In this document: in pieces, positions 25,204 through 32,086 of the stretch
Layout: each line of letters starts with the position of its first letter
Position numbering within the stretch: the first letter of the stretch is position 1
NCBI RefSeq assembly: GCF_937884665.1
Contig: NZ_CAKZYF010000024.1
Coordinates: forward strand, 1-36,258
Source of the DNA: an uncultured Allomuricauda sp.
GTDB taxonomy: Bacteria > Bacteroidota > Bacteroidia > Flavobacteriales > Flavobacteriaceae
Reading direction: 5' to 3'
DNA length: 36,258 nt
Notes under the pieces: generated by a model
Told to the model about the DNA's origin: nothing
Seen by the model: only the letters and a program-made list of their open reading frames with translations
Database searches by the model: none
Position numbers and translations under genes: made by a program

Positions 25204-25851
25204 CTACAATTTAATGCCCACTCCAAAACCAATTATCCAGGGATTGATGTCCACATCGGCATCCACCGTAGCATTGAGCGCCGACGTAGCGTCCACGGTA
25301 ACATCGGTACTCAAGAACAATCTTTTGATATCTATATTCAGAAACCATTTGTCATTGAGCATGTAGTCTAAACCGCCCTGCAACGCAAAACCAAGGGATG
25401 TATCATATTGCACATCATCTGCAACAGGCCCCTCATCCACGCCATAGAAAAAAGTGAGATTTACCCCGGCCCCGACGTAAGGGACAAAGTTTCCTCCCGT
25501 AAAATGATATTGGCCCGTTAAGGTAGGTGGAAGTAACCAGACCCTCCCCAAATCCAAATCGCCAGCCGTTGTGCCAACAGCCTCTACATCATGTCGGGCT
25601 GTGGCCAAAATCAGTTCCAACGACCAATTTTCATCAAAGAAGTATGAGATGTCCAATTCTGGTACAACAGCAGTAGCGATGGAAGCATCTCCGCCGATGG
25701 TTTCGATATCTGCACTTTCGTCGGGGGCTACCACAATTCCCCGAAGGCGAAATTGCCATTTGCCAAAAGTATCATCCGATGGGTCTTGGGCCAAAGCCGA
25801 ATGGATTATGCCAAAAAACACTACCATCATGAAAATTTCTATTTTTCTCAT
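25204..25851 (-). CDS. OmpW-family outer-membrane protein
   Basis: This protein has 215 residues from the ATG at 25851, giving a signal peptide (KIEIFMMVVFFGIIHSALAQ). A GTG six bases upstream is less likely. The body is an eight-stranded barrel with OmpW features: FRLRGIVVAPDES at the first strand, PELDISYFFDENWSLELILA, LLPPTLTGQYHF, FVPYVGAGVNLTFFY, ALQGGLDYMLNDKWFLNIDIK and a C-terminal strand IIGFGVGIKL. OmpW proteins form narrow hydrophobic channels in the outer membrane. A Bacteroidota-like -7 element (TAGTTTTG) lies 22 bases before the ATG, and a hairpin terminator lies after the stop. Confidence 0.9.
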   Translation of the reverse strand: MRKIEIFMMVVFFGIIHSALAQDPSDDTFGKWQFRLRGIVVAPDESADIETIGGDASIATAVVPELDISYFFDENWSLELILATARHDVEAVGTTAGDLDLGRVWLLPPTLTGQYHFTGGNFVPYVGAGVNLTFFYGVDEGPVADDVQYDTSLGFALQGGLDYMLNDKWFLNIDIKRLFLSTDVTVDATSALNATVDADVDINPWIIGFGVGIKL

Positions 25852-25873
25852 CTTCACATTTTTAAAATTTAGC

Positions 25874-25881
25874 CAAAACTA
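25874..25881 (-). promoter_or_regulatory. -7 promoter element of the OmpW gene
   Basis: On the minus strand this reads TAGTTTTG, an exact match to TAnnTTTG, with 22 bases between it and the ATG. A TTTG lies only 14 bases upstream of it, closer than the usual 19-21, so the -33 assignment is uncertain. Confidence 0.45.
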
Positions 25882-25996
25882 CTTCCGTCCCCCGTCAAAG
25901 AAAATGACCTTTATCATTGCCCAGAGTTGTAGTTAGACGTATCAAAAGAGGGGAAAATAGGACGTAGGTCTTCAGAACGGACAGAAAATAAATAGG

Positions 25997-26010
25997 TAAT
26001 TTGCAAATTA
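25997..26010. promoter_or_regulatory. 14-bp perfect palindrome before the MscS gene, operator candidate
   Basis: TAATTTGCAAATTA is a perfect inverted repeat with no spacer. It ends 16 bases before the MscS ATG, where promoter or operator contacts are expected. A dimeric helix-turn-helix regulator could bind it; no such regulator gene is in the window. Confidence 0.4.
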
Positions 26011-26026
26011 TAAGTGCACATTTATC

Positions 26027-26527
26027 ATGGAAGGATTAATGTTATACAAGTTTCAATTGTTGATCACCGTCATTTTGTTGGTGATCGTATTTGCCCTAAA
26101 CTCTTTGGCTAAAAGGGCGATTAGAAGATTTGGGAAGAGCAGTTCCATAAACATGAACAGCAGAAAGATCATTTTTTATCTAAGTAATCTCATTTTCTAC
26201 GGGCTCGCGGTTATTGTTATCACTTTGGTTTGGGGAGTAGGATTGCGGGAATTCTCTGTTTTTATTTCTTCTTTTTTAGCCGTAGTTGGGATTGGTTTCG
26301 TGGCCCAGTGGTCTATTCTTTCCAATTTAACGGCAAGTGTCATTCTTTTCTTCAGTCACCCTCTGCGATTGGGCGATCGCGTACGTGTTTTGGACAAAGA
26401 CTTTGATTGGACCGGTATCGTTGAGGACATTAGTGGTTTCTATCTTTTTATGCGGACGGATGATGGCCGAAGAATCACCATTCCCACAAATCTGGTCATT
26501 CAAAAGGGAATTGAAATTTTGGTGTAA
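26027..26527 (+). CDS. Minimal MscS-type mechanosensitive channel
   Basis: This 166-residue inner-membrane protein has two N-terminal membrane helices (FQLLITVILLVIVFAL and ISFL-type YLSNLIFYGLAVIVITLVW), a TM3-like pore segment (SVFISSFLAVVGIGFVAQW followed by SILSNLTASVILFF), and the beta domain (HPLRLGDRVRVLDKDFDWTGIVEDISGFYLFMR read in two parts). It ends right after NLVIQKGIEILV and lacks the C-terminal alpha/beta vestibule of E. coli MscS (286 residues). Short versions like this recur in flavobacteria, so it is probably intact. It may open on hypo-osmotic shock. A 14-bp perfect palindrome sits 16 bases before the ATG. Confidence 0.85.
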   Translation: MEGLMLYKFQLLITVILLVIVFALNSLAKRAIRRFGKSSSINMNSRKIIFYLSNLIFYGLAVIVITLVWGVGLREFSVFISSFLAVVGIGFVAQWSILSNLTASVILFFSHPLRLGDRVRVLDKDFDWTGIVEDISGFYLFMRTDDGRRITIPTNLVIQKGIEILV

Positions 26528-26626
26528 AGCCCCTTGGGCTTCAGGGAAAAAATTCGATAAAGCCCAATTCAAAACCTTGAATTGAACATCGGCGAGGGCA
26601 AAAAAGAATGGTCATCGAAAATGACC
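26527..26626 (+). other. Hairpin-rich intergenic segment between MscS and the LETM1-like gene
   Basis: AAGCCC (26527-26532) can pair with GGGCTT (26536-26541), or GGGCTT can pair instead with a second AAGCCC at 26560-26565. CAATTCAA/TTGAATTG (26565-26584, 4-base loop) and GGTCAT/ATGACC (26610-26626, CGAAA loop) are two further clean stems. None has a T-tract. The choice between the first two pairings resembles a switch, but no known riboswitch class is recognised. Confidence 0.4.
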
Positions 26627-26737
26627 GGTGTATTCCATTCCTATACTTAGGGTTTCATCTAATTTTGATGGAATTCAATTTTTACCTTCAGAAAATTCTG
26701 CTATTTTGTAGTCCCATTTAGTGTATACCTTTAACCA

Positions 26738-27928
26738 ATGAACCCTTCCGCATCCGGCTGGATCAATAAATTTGGATACTTGGTCCAAAAACAATCCCTA
26801 GACGTTTCAAGTCAGGAAGAACTCTACCTCCAACTCAAAAAAATTGGTTTTGTTTATGGTATCCATATCGATGTTTTTCCCTTGGTTCAGCCCGAGCATA
26901 AACTTACCGAAGATGAAATTGCAAAGATCAATTTATTGGTCGCCTTGTTCCTTACGTATAAACTAGAGCGTCAAAGCAATGGATTCAGGGATTTTGTGGA
27001 AACCGTTTTCGCCTATTACAGGTCCTTGGAAGTTGGGAAAATTTCCTTTCTGAACAAAATACTAAGCGCCAAACACACGGAATCCCAATTGGAAAAACTA
27101 ATAGATTCCCGCATTTATCTTGGCGGAAGTGCCTTTAGCAGAGCATTTGGGAATAGTATTACCAACTCTCTACTTTTTGTAGATGTTTTGATTTTTAGAA
27201 ACTATCTGAAAAACAAAATTTCCATCGTGGAACATGCCAAAATGATAGAGTATGTGACCATGAATATTGCCTACCACGCGTTGAATTCCAAAGAAACCAA
27301 CAAGAATGATGCTAAGTTTATCCAGTTGTTGGCCGCTTCGCTCACCTATGTTGATTTGAAGGACACCTATTTTGACCGCACTTACCGAGACCTGTTAAAA
27401 TTGAATTTCACCATCGAGGAAAAAAACTATTTTCTGGATATGGCCTGTTTGACCATTTGGGAGGATAAGTCTGTCGATTCCGCTGAAATGCAATATGTAT
27501 ACAGCTTAGGAATAGACTTGGGAAAATCAGAAAGCGCAGTAAAGGCCTCTTTGCATTTTGTTTTTGATTTTTTTGAAAAAAATAAGGAACGTATCGGTTA
27601 TTTGAACGACAAGAATGTTGCTTTTCAATTCTATCAAGGAATGTCCAAAAACGTGAGCAAGCTTATTTTGAGAAATAGCAAAAGACTCAAAAAAGAGCTT
27701 ACCGAGAGCAAAGAACTGGTTTCGCTTTTGTCCAAATCCACGGTAAAGGAACTCAGTCCCGAAGAGAAAAGAAGAATGCAAAATCAGCTTTTGGATATTT
27801 TCAAAACCATACCATCGTTAGCCATTTTTATGTTGCCAGGCGGTGCCATTCTTTTACCTATTTTTATCAAGTTGATACCAAAACTGTTACCCTCCGCGTT
27901 TGATGACAATCGCATAGAAGAACGGTGA
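26738..27928 (+). CDS. LETM1-like protein (LETM1-related, biofilm-associated type)
   Basis: This 396-residue protein is mostly helical. Its last 60 residues carry the LETM1-like signature seen in mitochondrial ion-exchange proteins: RMQNQLLDIFKTIPSLAIF, then MLPGGAILLPIFIKLIPKLLPSAF, the usual membrane-adjacent LLPxxxKxxPxLLPSxF motif. The central part (LIDSRIYLGGSAFSRAFGNS and the following helices) resembles the Bacteroidota group annotated as LETM1-related biofilm-associated proteins. The only hydrophobic membrane candidate is the C-terminal LETM1 helix. The role in bacteria is not established. It has a 210-base hairpin-rich leader and is convergent with the LytTR regulator gene. Confidence 0.78.
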   Translation: MNPSASGWINKFGYLVQKQSLDVSSQEELYLQLKKIGFVYGIHIDVFPLVQPEHKLTEDEIAKINLLVALFLTYKLERQSNGFRDFVETVFAYYRSLEVGKISFLNKILSAKHTESQLEKLIDSRIYLGGSAFSRAFGNSITNSLLFVDVLIFRNYLKNKISIVEHAKMIEYVTMNIAYHALNSKETNKNDAKFIQLLAASLTYVDLKDTYFDRTYRDLLKLNFTIEEKNYFLDMACLTIWEDKSVDSAEMQYVYSLGIDLGKSESAVKASLHFVFDFFEKNKERIGYLNDKNVAFQFYQGMSKNVSKLILRNSKRLKKELTESKELVSLLSKSTVKELSPEEKRRMQNQLLDIFKTIPSLAIFMLPGGAILLPIFIKLIPKLLPSAFDDNRIEER

Positions 27929-27995
27929 GGGTTTATGCGAAAAAACTAGCTATAAGAAAAATCTATATTAATTTTTTTTGCTATTTAAATAATTG

Positions 27996-28015
27996 AAAAT
28001 CAATTTTTTGATTTT
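27996..28015. terminator. AT-rich bidirectional terminator between LETM1-like and LytTR genes
   Basis: AAAATCAA (27996-28003) and TTGATTTT (28008-28015) form an 8-bp stem with a TTTT loop in a stretch of A and T runs between two convergent stop codons. The low GC makes it weak, but position and symmetry suit a shared terminator. Confidence 0.5.
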
Positions 28016-28017
28016 AT

Positions 28018-28773
28018 TTATTCCAACCATAACTTGAAGTCTTTAACACGTTCTCGACTTACGATGATTTCCTGCTCACTGAACCGATTCATCTTTAGCT
28101 GAAGCCTGGAATTGGTATAGGAAATGATATCTTTTATGTGATTGATGTTAATATAGAATTTGCGGCTGACCCGAAAGAAAGTTTTGGGAGAAAGTTCTTC
28201 CTCTAGATTTTCCAATGTAGTGTCCAAGAGGTAATTCCTTCCGTCCAACGTCGCCGCATAAGTACCTTTGTTTTCGCTGTAAAAGCACTCCACTTCATCC
28301 GAGTTGATAATCTTAATGTGTTGTCCTACTTTGGCGGTAAATCGCTTTTTGTATTCCCTTTCCAAGGGATTGGTGAGAAGTTTTTTTATGTCGTTAAAAT
28401 CTACGGAAATCTTCTGTGCCGATGGGGTAAGATCGCGATACTTTTTCATCGCGCTTTCCAACTCTTCATCATCAATGGGTTTTAACAGGTAATCTATGCT
28501 GTTCAACTTAAAAGCCTGTAGTGCATATTCATCGTATGCCGTTGTAAAAATAATAGCGCTCTTCACCTCGATGACCTCAAAAATTTCAAAAGACAGACCA
28601 TCTGATAATTGGATATCCAAAAAAATAAGATCGGGATGAGGATTGTTCTGAAACCATTCGATGGATTCATCCACCGAGTGGAGCATGGTGGATACTTCAA
28701 CATCCAACTCCCCCAGTAACCGATTCAACCTTCTTGCGGCAGGTTTTTCATCTTCAATAATTATTACGTGCAT
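28018..28773 (-). CDS. LytTR-family response regulator
   Basis: This 251-residue protein has a receiver domain at residues 1-120 with the acidic pocket Glu7-Asp8, phosphoacceptor Asp53 (IFLDIQLSDG), switch Thr78 (FTTAY) and Lys98 (YLLKPID). A LytTR DNA-binding domain covers about 145-251 (FTAKVGQHIKIINSDEVECF, FFRVSRKFYININHI, REIIVSRERVKDFK-like end). It is the last gene of the minus-strand 2TM locus and should be the partner of the LytS-type kinase at 29883. LytTR domains bind paired direct repeats, and two such pairs are visible in this locus, so autoregulation is likely. The start ATG at 28773 is unambiguous. A hairpin terminator overlaps its stop. Confidence 0.94.
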   Translation of the reverse strand: MHVIIIEDEKPAARRLNRLLGELDVEVSTMLHSVDESIEWFQNNPHPDLIFLDIQLSDGLSFEIFEVIEVKSAIIFTTAYDEYALQAFKLNSIDYLLKPIDDEELESAMKKYRDLTPSAQKISVDFNDIKKLLTNPLEREYKKRFTAKVGQHIKIINSDEVECFYSENKGTYAATLDGRNYLLDTTLENLEEELSPKTFFRVSRKFYININHIKDIISYTNSRLQLKMNRFSEQEIIVSRERVKDFKLWLE

Positions 28774-28821
28774 ACGCTGTGTTTTAGTGCCAAACGTAAA
28801 GGGGCCCTTCGGCCTAACAAA

Positions 28822-29130
28822 TTATCTTCTAAATTTTTTGGCTTCTTCCCTATCCTTATCCATGTATTTTTGGATTTGGCGTTCTTCCCAGCTCTTTGGG
28901 AAAAGTGGGTTGTAATTAAACGTATTGGCGGCGTGAAAAAGGATTCCTATTCCCCAAAAGAACAGGGTTACAAAATGTCCCCACTGCCAAAAGTTTTCCG
29001 TATGGAGCATTATATTGATAAGAATAAAAGTGTTCACAACGATATAGACCGTTAGGTGAATGTAAAATCCTTTCAATTGATCAACACGTTTCTTCGCTCT
29101 TTTCATTTTATCATCTGCTAACTCTTCCAT
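28822..29130 (-). CDS. 2TM-domain membrane protein (third stand-alone copy)
   Basis: This protein has 102 residues from the ATG at 29130. That start gives an N-terminus of the same length as its paralogue at 29475 (MEELADDKMKRAKKRV). An ATG at 29142 would add four residues and overlap the neighbour. The 2TM domain pattern is clear: a basic amphipathic start, VDQLKGFYIHLTVYIVVNTF, a second helix HFVTLFFWGIGILFHAANTF, then NYNPLFPKSWEERQIQKYMDKD. The C-terminal EEAKKFRR extension is unique among the copies. The domain (a pair of helices) is known in Bacteroidota and also found fused to histidine kinases, but its function is unknown. It lies 48 bases before the response-regulator gene. Confidence 0.85.
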   Translation of the reverse strand: MEELADDKMKRAKKRVDQLKGFYIHLTVYIVVNTFILINIMLHTENFWQWGHFVTLFFWGIGILFHAANTFNYNPLFPKSWEERQIQKYMDKDREEAKKFRR

Positions 29131-29132
29131 GA

Positions 29133-29441
29133 TTATTTCCATTTTTTGATTTCACTGTTTTGTTCCTTTTCCAAGAATTCCTTGATTTTTCGTTCTTCCC
29201 ATTGCTTTCCAAAGAAAGGGTTTAAATTATAGGTCCGTATCGCGTGAAATAAAATCCCCAAGCCCCAACCGAACGCGGCCCATAGAAACCACATGTACCG
29301 CCATTCGTTTATGTAATAATTCAAGCCGGCCAGGCCGGTTATTACTATGGTAAAGGAAGTAAGATTCCTATAAAATTTTCGAATCTTATCTACTTGCTCT
29401 TTAGCCTTCAAATACTTGTTTTCGTTGCGATTGGATTCCAT
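29133..29441 (-). CDS. 2TM-domain membrane protein (second stand-alone copy)
   Basis: This 102-residue protein shares the 2TM layout: KYLKAKEQVDKIRKFYRNLT, a first helix SFTIVITGLAGLNYY, a second helix WFLWAAFGWGLGILFHAIRT, and the conserved tail NPFFGKQWEERKIKEFLEKE. The glycine-rich GWGLGILFH segment and the W-E-E-R-K-I-K motif are shared with the kinase C-terminus at 29883. The helices are probably in the inner membrane with both ends in the cytoplasm. It is tightly spaced with the copies on either side, so the three are probably co-transcribed. It could assemble with the kinase through like-with-like domain contacts, but that is inference. Confidence 0.86.
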   Translation of the reverse strand: MESNRNENKYLKAKEQVDKIRKFYRNLTSFTIVITGLAGLNYYINEWRYMWFLWAAFGWGLGILFHAIRTYNLNPFFGKQWEERKIKEFLEKEQNSEIKKWK

Positions 29442-29474
29442 GACTGCTTTTCCTTGGTCGATTTTAAATTTACA

Positions 29475-29753
29475 TCAAAATTGATCTTTTTCCATCAATT
29501 CTTTGATTTTGCGTTCCTCCCAGTCCTTTCCCATAATTGGATTGAACTCGAAAGCGTTCATCCAATGACCGGTTAGCCCTATTCCCCATCCTATTGCAGG
29601 AAACAACACCCAGGCAAAAGTACTGGTCAAAAAGTTTAGGTAGGCCAACCCGGAAATAACCACGATGTAGATAACCAGATGGGAATAGAATCCTTTGATG
29701 TTTTCTACCTTTTCTTTGGCCTTTTTGTACTTGTACTCTGTTATATTTTCCAT
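29475..29753 (-). CDS. 2TM-domain membrane protein (first stand-alone copy)
   Basis: This 92-residue protein is the shortest and most canonical copy: YKYKKAKEKVENIKGFYSHL, helix VIYIVVISGLAYLNFL, helix AWVLFPAIGWGIGLTGHWM, and NPIMGKDWEERKIKELMEKD. Its last 60 residues are close to the C-terminal domain of the kinase encoded just upstream, which suggests that one arose from the other. It is separated from the kinase gene by 129 bases that hold a LytTR-like direct repeat and a -7-like element. It is therefore probably the first gene of an inducible sub-operon with the other two 2TM genes and the response regulator. Confidence 0.87.
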   Translation of the reverse strand: MENITEYKYKKAKEKVENIKGFYSHLVIYIVVISGLAYLNFLTSTFAWVLFPAIGWGIGLTGHWMNAFEFNPIMGKDWEERKIKELMEKDQF

Positions 29754-29788
29754 TTTTTATGTGTTTAAGTTACCATTGAATTACATAA

Positions 29789-29859
29789 CAAATTTCAGAA
29801 TATAGGAACATTTTGGAAAAAGGCTTTGACTGAACCGTAGATTTTAAGGGATGGGTTGC
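29789..29859 (-). promoter_or_regulatory. LytTR-like direct repeat plus -7 element before the 2TM genes (copy 1)
   Basis: On the minus strand GCAACCCAT (29859-29851) and ACGGTTCAG (29838-29830) lie 21 bases apart start to start with a 12-base spacer. The second fits the LytTR half-site consensus [TA][AC][CA]GTTN[AG][TG] at 7 of 8 fixed positions, the first at only 4. AAGCCT and TTTCCA follow, and GAAATTTG (29796-29789) is 33 bases after the repeat, 35 before the 2TM ATG. It matches a second copy before the TPR-like gene in order and spacing. Confidence 0.55.
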
Positions 29860-29882
29860 GAAAGCAGGACCAATGAAGCTTC

Positions 29883-31199
29883 TCAGAAATCTTCTTTATC
29901 CATGAGCTCTTTTATCTTCTTTTCTTCCCAACGTCTGCCCCAGAGCGGATTATATCCATAAGCTTCCATGGCATGGGATACCACGCCAAATCCCCAACCT
30001 ACCGTAGGGAAAATGGCCCAAAGAAAGTCCGTGGTCCTAAAATTGAGCCACCATAAAAAAGGAACCACCAAAAAATAAGCAATTAAATTTCCATAAAACC
30101 CTTTTATGGACTCCACCCGCTCTTTGGCTTTTAAATACCGTTTTTCTTCAATAAATTCCTCCTGCTTTTTTGTGCCCAAAACAGGCTGTGTCAGCATGGG
30201 CAAGGACACCTTAAAGTCGGATTTGGTCTTTTGTATCTCTACTTCTCTATCCGTGAGAATACCATACCGTTGCCGTATGTTCTGCAAACCAACCCCACTA
30301 CTTTTTTTAACGACCTGTTTCTCCTGTAGATTATTGCTTACCCTAAGCATACCGGATTCTTCGAAGACTTTGATGACCAAGGGCCTGGAAGAGGTGACAA
30401 TATTGTGCTTCACGGCATTCTCCAAAAGTAACTGTAAGGACAGTGGAACTATTTTCGCTTCGGGATCATCGGCCTTATCTGGAATATTGAACACGATACT
30501 ATCTTCAAAGCGCATTTTTAAAAGGCCCACATAGGTCCTGGCAAAATCCAATTCTTCATTGACAGTCACTAAATCCTTGTTCTTTTGTTCCAGAACGTAC
30601 CGGTATACCTTGGACAGGGAAGTAGTGAACTTTTGAGCCTGACGGGGGTCTTCTTCAATTAGGCTGGTCAACACATTCAGACTGTTGAATAAAAAATGGG
30701 GATCCAATTGGTTCTTCAGCGCATCAAAGCGAGCGGAAGCGGTACCGGCAATGATTTTTTGCTTTTTAACCTCCTTTTGTTGCAACGCCCTATAAAAATA
30801 AAAGGCATGTGCGAACAGAGATGCTACCAAGGTAATCACCAGGGCGACAACGTAAGAATCAAAGCTTTCGTTTTTAATAAATTCAATAAACGTATCTCCG
30901 GTATCGTAAAAATGAACCAAATAGCGTAAAAAGCAGTACGTAATGATAGTAAGCAAAAAGGAGCCTATCGCGCCGTACCACAACCTTTTCTTGGGAGTTG
31001 TTTCCCAACTGTACCGAATACTCAGCCCATCATAATAATACGAGTTGACAAAAGTGAGTCCAAAGGAAAAAATGGCGCTGATGATAATACTACGGATGAT
31101 AGCTCCCCAAGAATAGTCGCCATCCGTCAAAATACTGAGAAGGGCGGCTACAAAGGTGATAATAAGGGAAAGTCGTATGACCCGTAAAATGTTATTCAT
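29883..31199 (-). CDS. LytS-type sensor histidine kinase with C-terminal 2TM domain
   Basis: This 438-residue inner-membrane kinase has four N-terminal helices (about residues 9-25, 33-51, 73-94 and 116-134) and a His_kinase-family core with His168 in LDPHFLFNSLN. The ATP-binding part has LQLLLENAVKHN and GVGLQNIRQRYG. After the kinase core a linker (about 325-350) leads to a complete 2TM domain (KRYLKAKERVESIKGFYGNL, LWAIFPTVGWGFGVVSHAM, NPLWGRRWEEKKIKELMDKE), which places its C-terminus back in the cytoplasm. It should phosphorylate the LytTR regulator at 28018. The signal is unknown. It starts three bases after the TPR-like gene. The ATP lid has no D-box in HisKA style, as is normal for LytS. 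Confidence 0.93.
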   Translation of the reverse strand: MNNILRVIRLSLIITFVAALLSILTDGDYSWGAIIRSIIISAIFSFGLTFVNSYYYDGLSIRYSWETTPKKRLWYGAIGSFLLTIITYCFLRYLVHFYDTGDTFIEFIKNESFDSYVVALVITLVASLFAHAFYFYRALQQKEVKKQKIIAGTASARFDALKNQLDPHFLFNSLNVLTSLIEEDPRQAQKFTTSLSKVYRYVLEQKNKDLVTVNEELDFARTYVGLLKMRFEDSIVFNIPDKADDPEAKIVPLSLQLLLENAVKHNIVTSSRPLVIKVFEESGMLRVSNNLQEKQVVKKSSGVGLQNIRQRYGILTDREVEIQKTKSDFKVSLPMLTQPVLGTKKQEEFIEEKRYLKAKERVESIKGFYGNLIAYFLVVPFLWWLNFRTTDFLWAIFPTVGWGFGVVSHAMEAYGYNPLWGRRWEEKKIKELMDKEDF

Positions 31200-31202
31200 G
31201 TA

Positions 31203-31823
31203 TCAAGACTTGCACTGCTCCAAAACCCGTTTGGCTTCATTTTCTCCCCACTTTGGGTAAAACGGAACTTCAGATTTAAAGGTAGCAAAAAGTTCCAAGG
31301 CCTTTTCCACGTCCTTACAGTACGGTGCGGTGTCCTTCCCAAAATAGCGGGCGGAACCCATATCCCAATTTGCCTTCGAATAAACCACACGCGGATTTTC
31401 AGGGGCGAGTTCCAAGGCCTTTTGATACAATTGTGTATTTTTTCCAGCTAAGGTCATACCGTAGGTGGCACCGTCGAATGCGATCCATGCTGTATTTATC
31501 ATCGCTTCTTGCACTAAAAGCTCCGGATTATCTGGGGACATTGACTTAGCCAAATCCAAAAACTCCTTCGCTTTTTCCAACTGCTGCGTCAGTTTGACCT
31601 TGTCTTTCTCACCAAATGAAACAATTGTGTTCAGTTGGGCCACGTAGTAGTGAGGTAGCCAATTGTCCTGCTCTGCCATGGCAATACGTTCAAACAAGTT
31701 GGAAGCTTCAGTTATTTTTTTGTCCTTCCATAAATCAAAGGCTTTTTCCATACCCTTGGTGTACTGATCTTGGGCCTGTGCCCATCCAACAAATAGCAAT
31801 GCCATGATAAGTGTTTTTTTCAT
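31203..31823 (-). CDS. Exported TPR-like protein, first gene of the 2TM/LytTR locus
   Basis: This 206-residue protein has a signal peptide (TLIMALLFVGWAQAQ) followed by helical repeats. Repeats with TPR spacing are seen at MEKAFDLWKDKKITEASNLF, LEKAKEFLDLAKSMSPDNPE and YQKALELAPENPRVVYSKA, and the C-terminus reads FYPKWGENEAKRVLEQCKS. It is predicted to be periplasmic. Being three bases upstream of the kinase gene, it may modulate or sense for the kinase, which has little periplasmic sequence of its own; this is inference. The ATG at 31823 is preceded by a LytTR-like repeat pair at about 110-140 bases. Confidence 0.75.
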   Translation of the reverse strand: MKKTLIMALLFVGWAQAQDQYTKGMEKAFDLWKDKKITEASNLFERIAMAEQDNWLPHYYVAQLNTIVSFGEKDKVKLTQQLEKAKEFLDLAKSMSPDNPELLVQEAMINTAWIAFDGATYGMTLAGKNTQLYQKALELAPENPRVVYSKANWDMGSARYFGKDTAPYCKDVEKALELFATFKSEVPFYPKWGENEAKRVLEQCKS

Positions 31824-31889
31824 TTTTCAATTGATTTTGGTTATATCTAACTTCTTTATTTTTTGACTGTTCGTTTCTTGATGATGGTC

Positions 31890-31960
31890 CAAATATCTTG
31901 GATATCCGCTATCTTATGGAAATAGGCTTACCGAACTGTATGATTTTAAGGATGAATTGT
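31890..31960 (-). promoter_or_regulatory. LytTR-like direct repeat plus -7 element before the TPR-kinase genes (copy 2)
   Basis: On the minus strand ACAATTCAT (31960-31952) and ACAGTTCGG (31939-31931) are 21 bases apart with a 12-base spacer. They match the LytTR half-site consensus at 7 of 8 and 8 of 8 fixed positions. AAGCCT and TTTCCA follow, then GATATTTG (31897-31890), again 33 bases after the repeat. The ATG of the TPR-like gene is 66 bases further on. It is the stronger of the two copies and is the natural target of the regulator encoded in the same locus. Confidence 0.65.
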
Positions 31961-32030
31961 GGACAACGGAAAAGTTGTGCGAGTGTTGTCCCGCCTTCCA
32001 TGTCAACGGTTTATCGTATTTTTCAGAAAT

Positions 32031-32061
32031 TTTGGATGTAATCCCAACAGGGGTAACTTTC
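32031..32061 (+). promoter_or_regulatory. Promoter of the DUF6090/PaiB genes
   Basis: TTTG (32031-32034), a 19-base spacer and TAACTTTC (32054-32061) match the Bacteroidota TTTG-N19-21-TAnnTTTG promoter except for the last base. The ATG follows after 25 bases. It is divergent from the LytTR-controlled promoter about 70 bases away. Confidence 0.55.
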
Positions 32062-32086
32062 ATGGTAGATTCTCATTACTTTCAAA

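Noticed and set aside
26027..26527. MscS gene as a truncated pseudogene
   Set aside because: The frame is clean, the pore helix and beta domain are complete, and short MscS proteins of this length are common in flavobacteria.
30106..30534. 142-codon frame antisense to the histidine kinase
   Set aside because: The kinase is intact with conserved motifs on the other strand, and the antisense translation shows no domain-like pattern.
32006..32014. ACGGTTTAT on the plus strand, resembling a LytTR half-site
   Set aside because: No second half-site lies 21 or 22 bases upstream, so a single match is likely chance.
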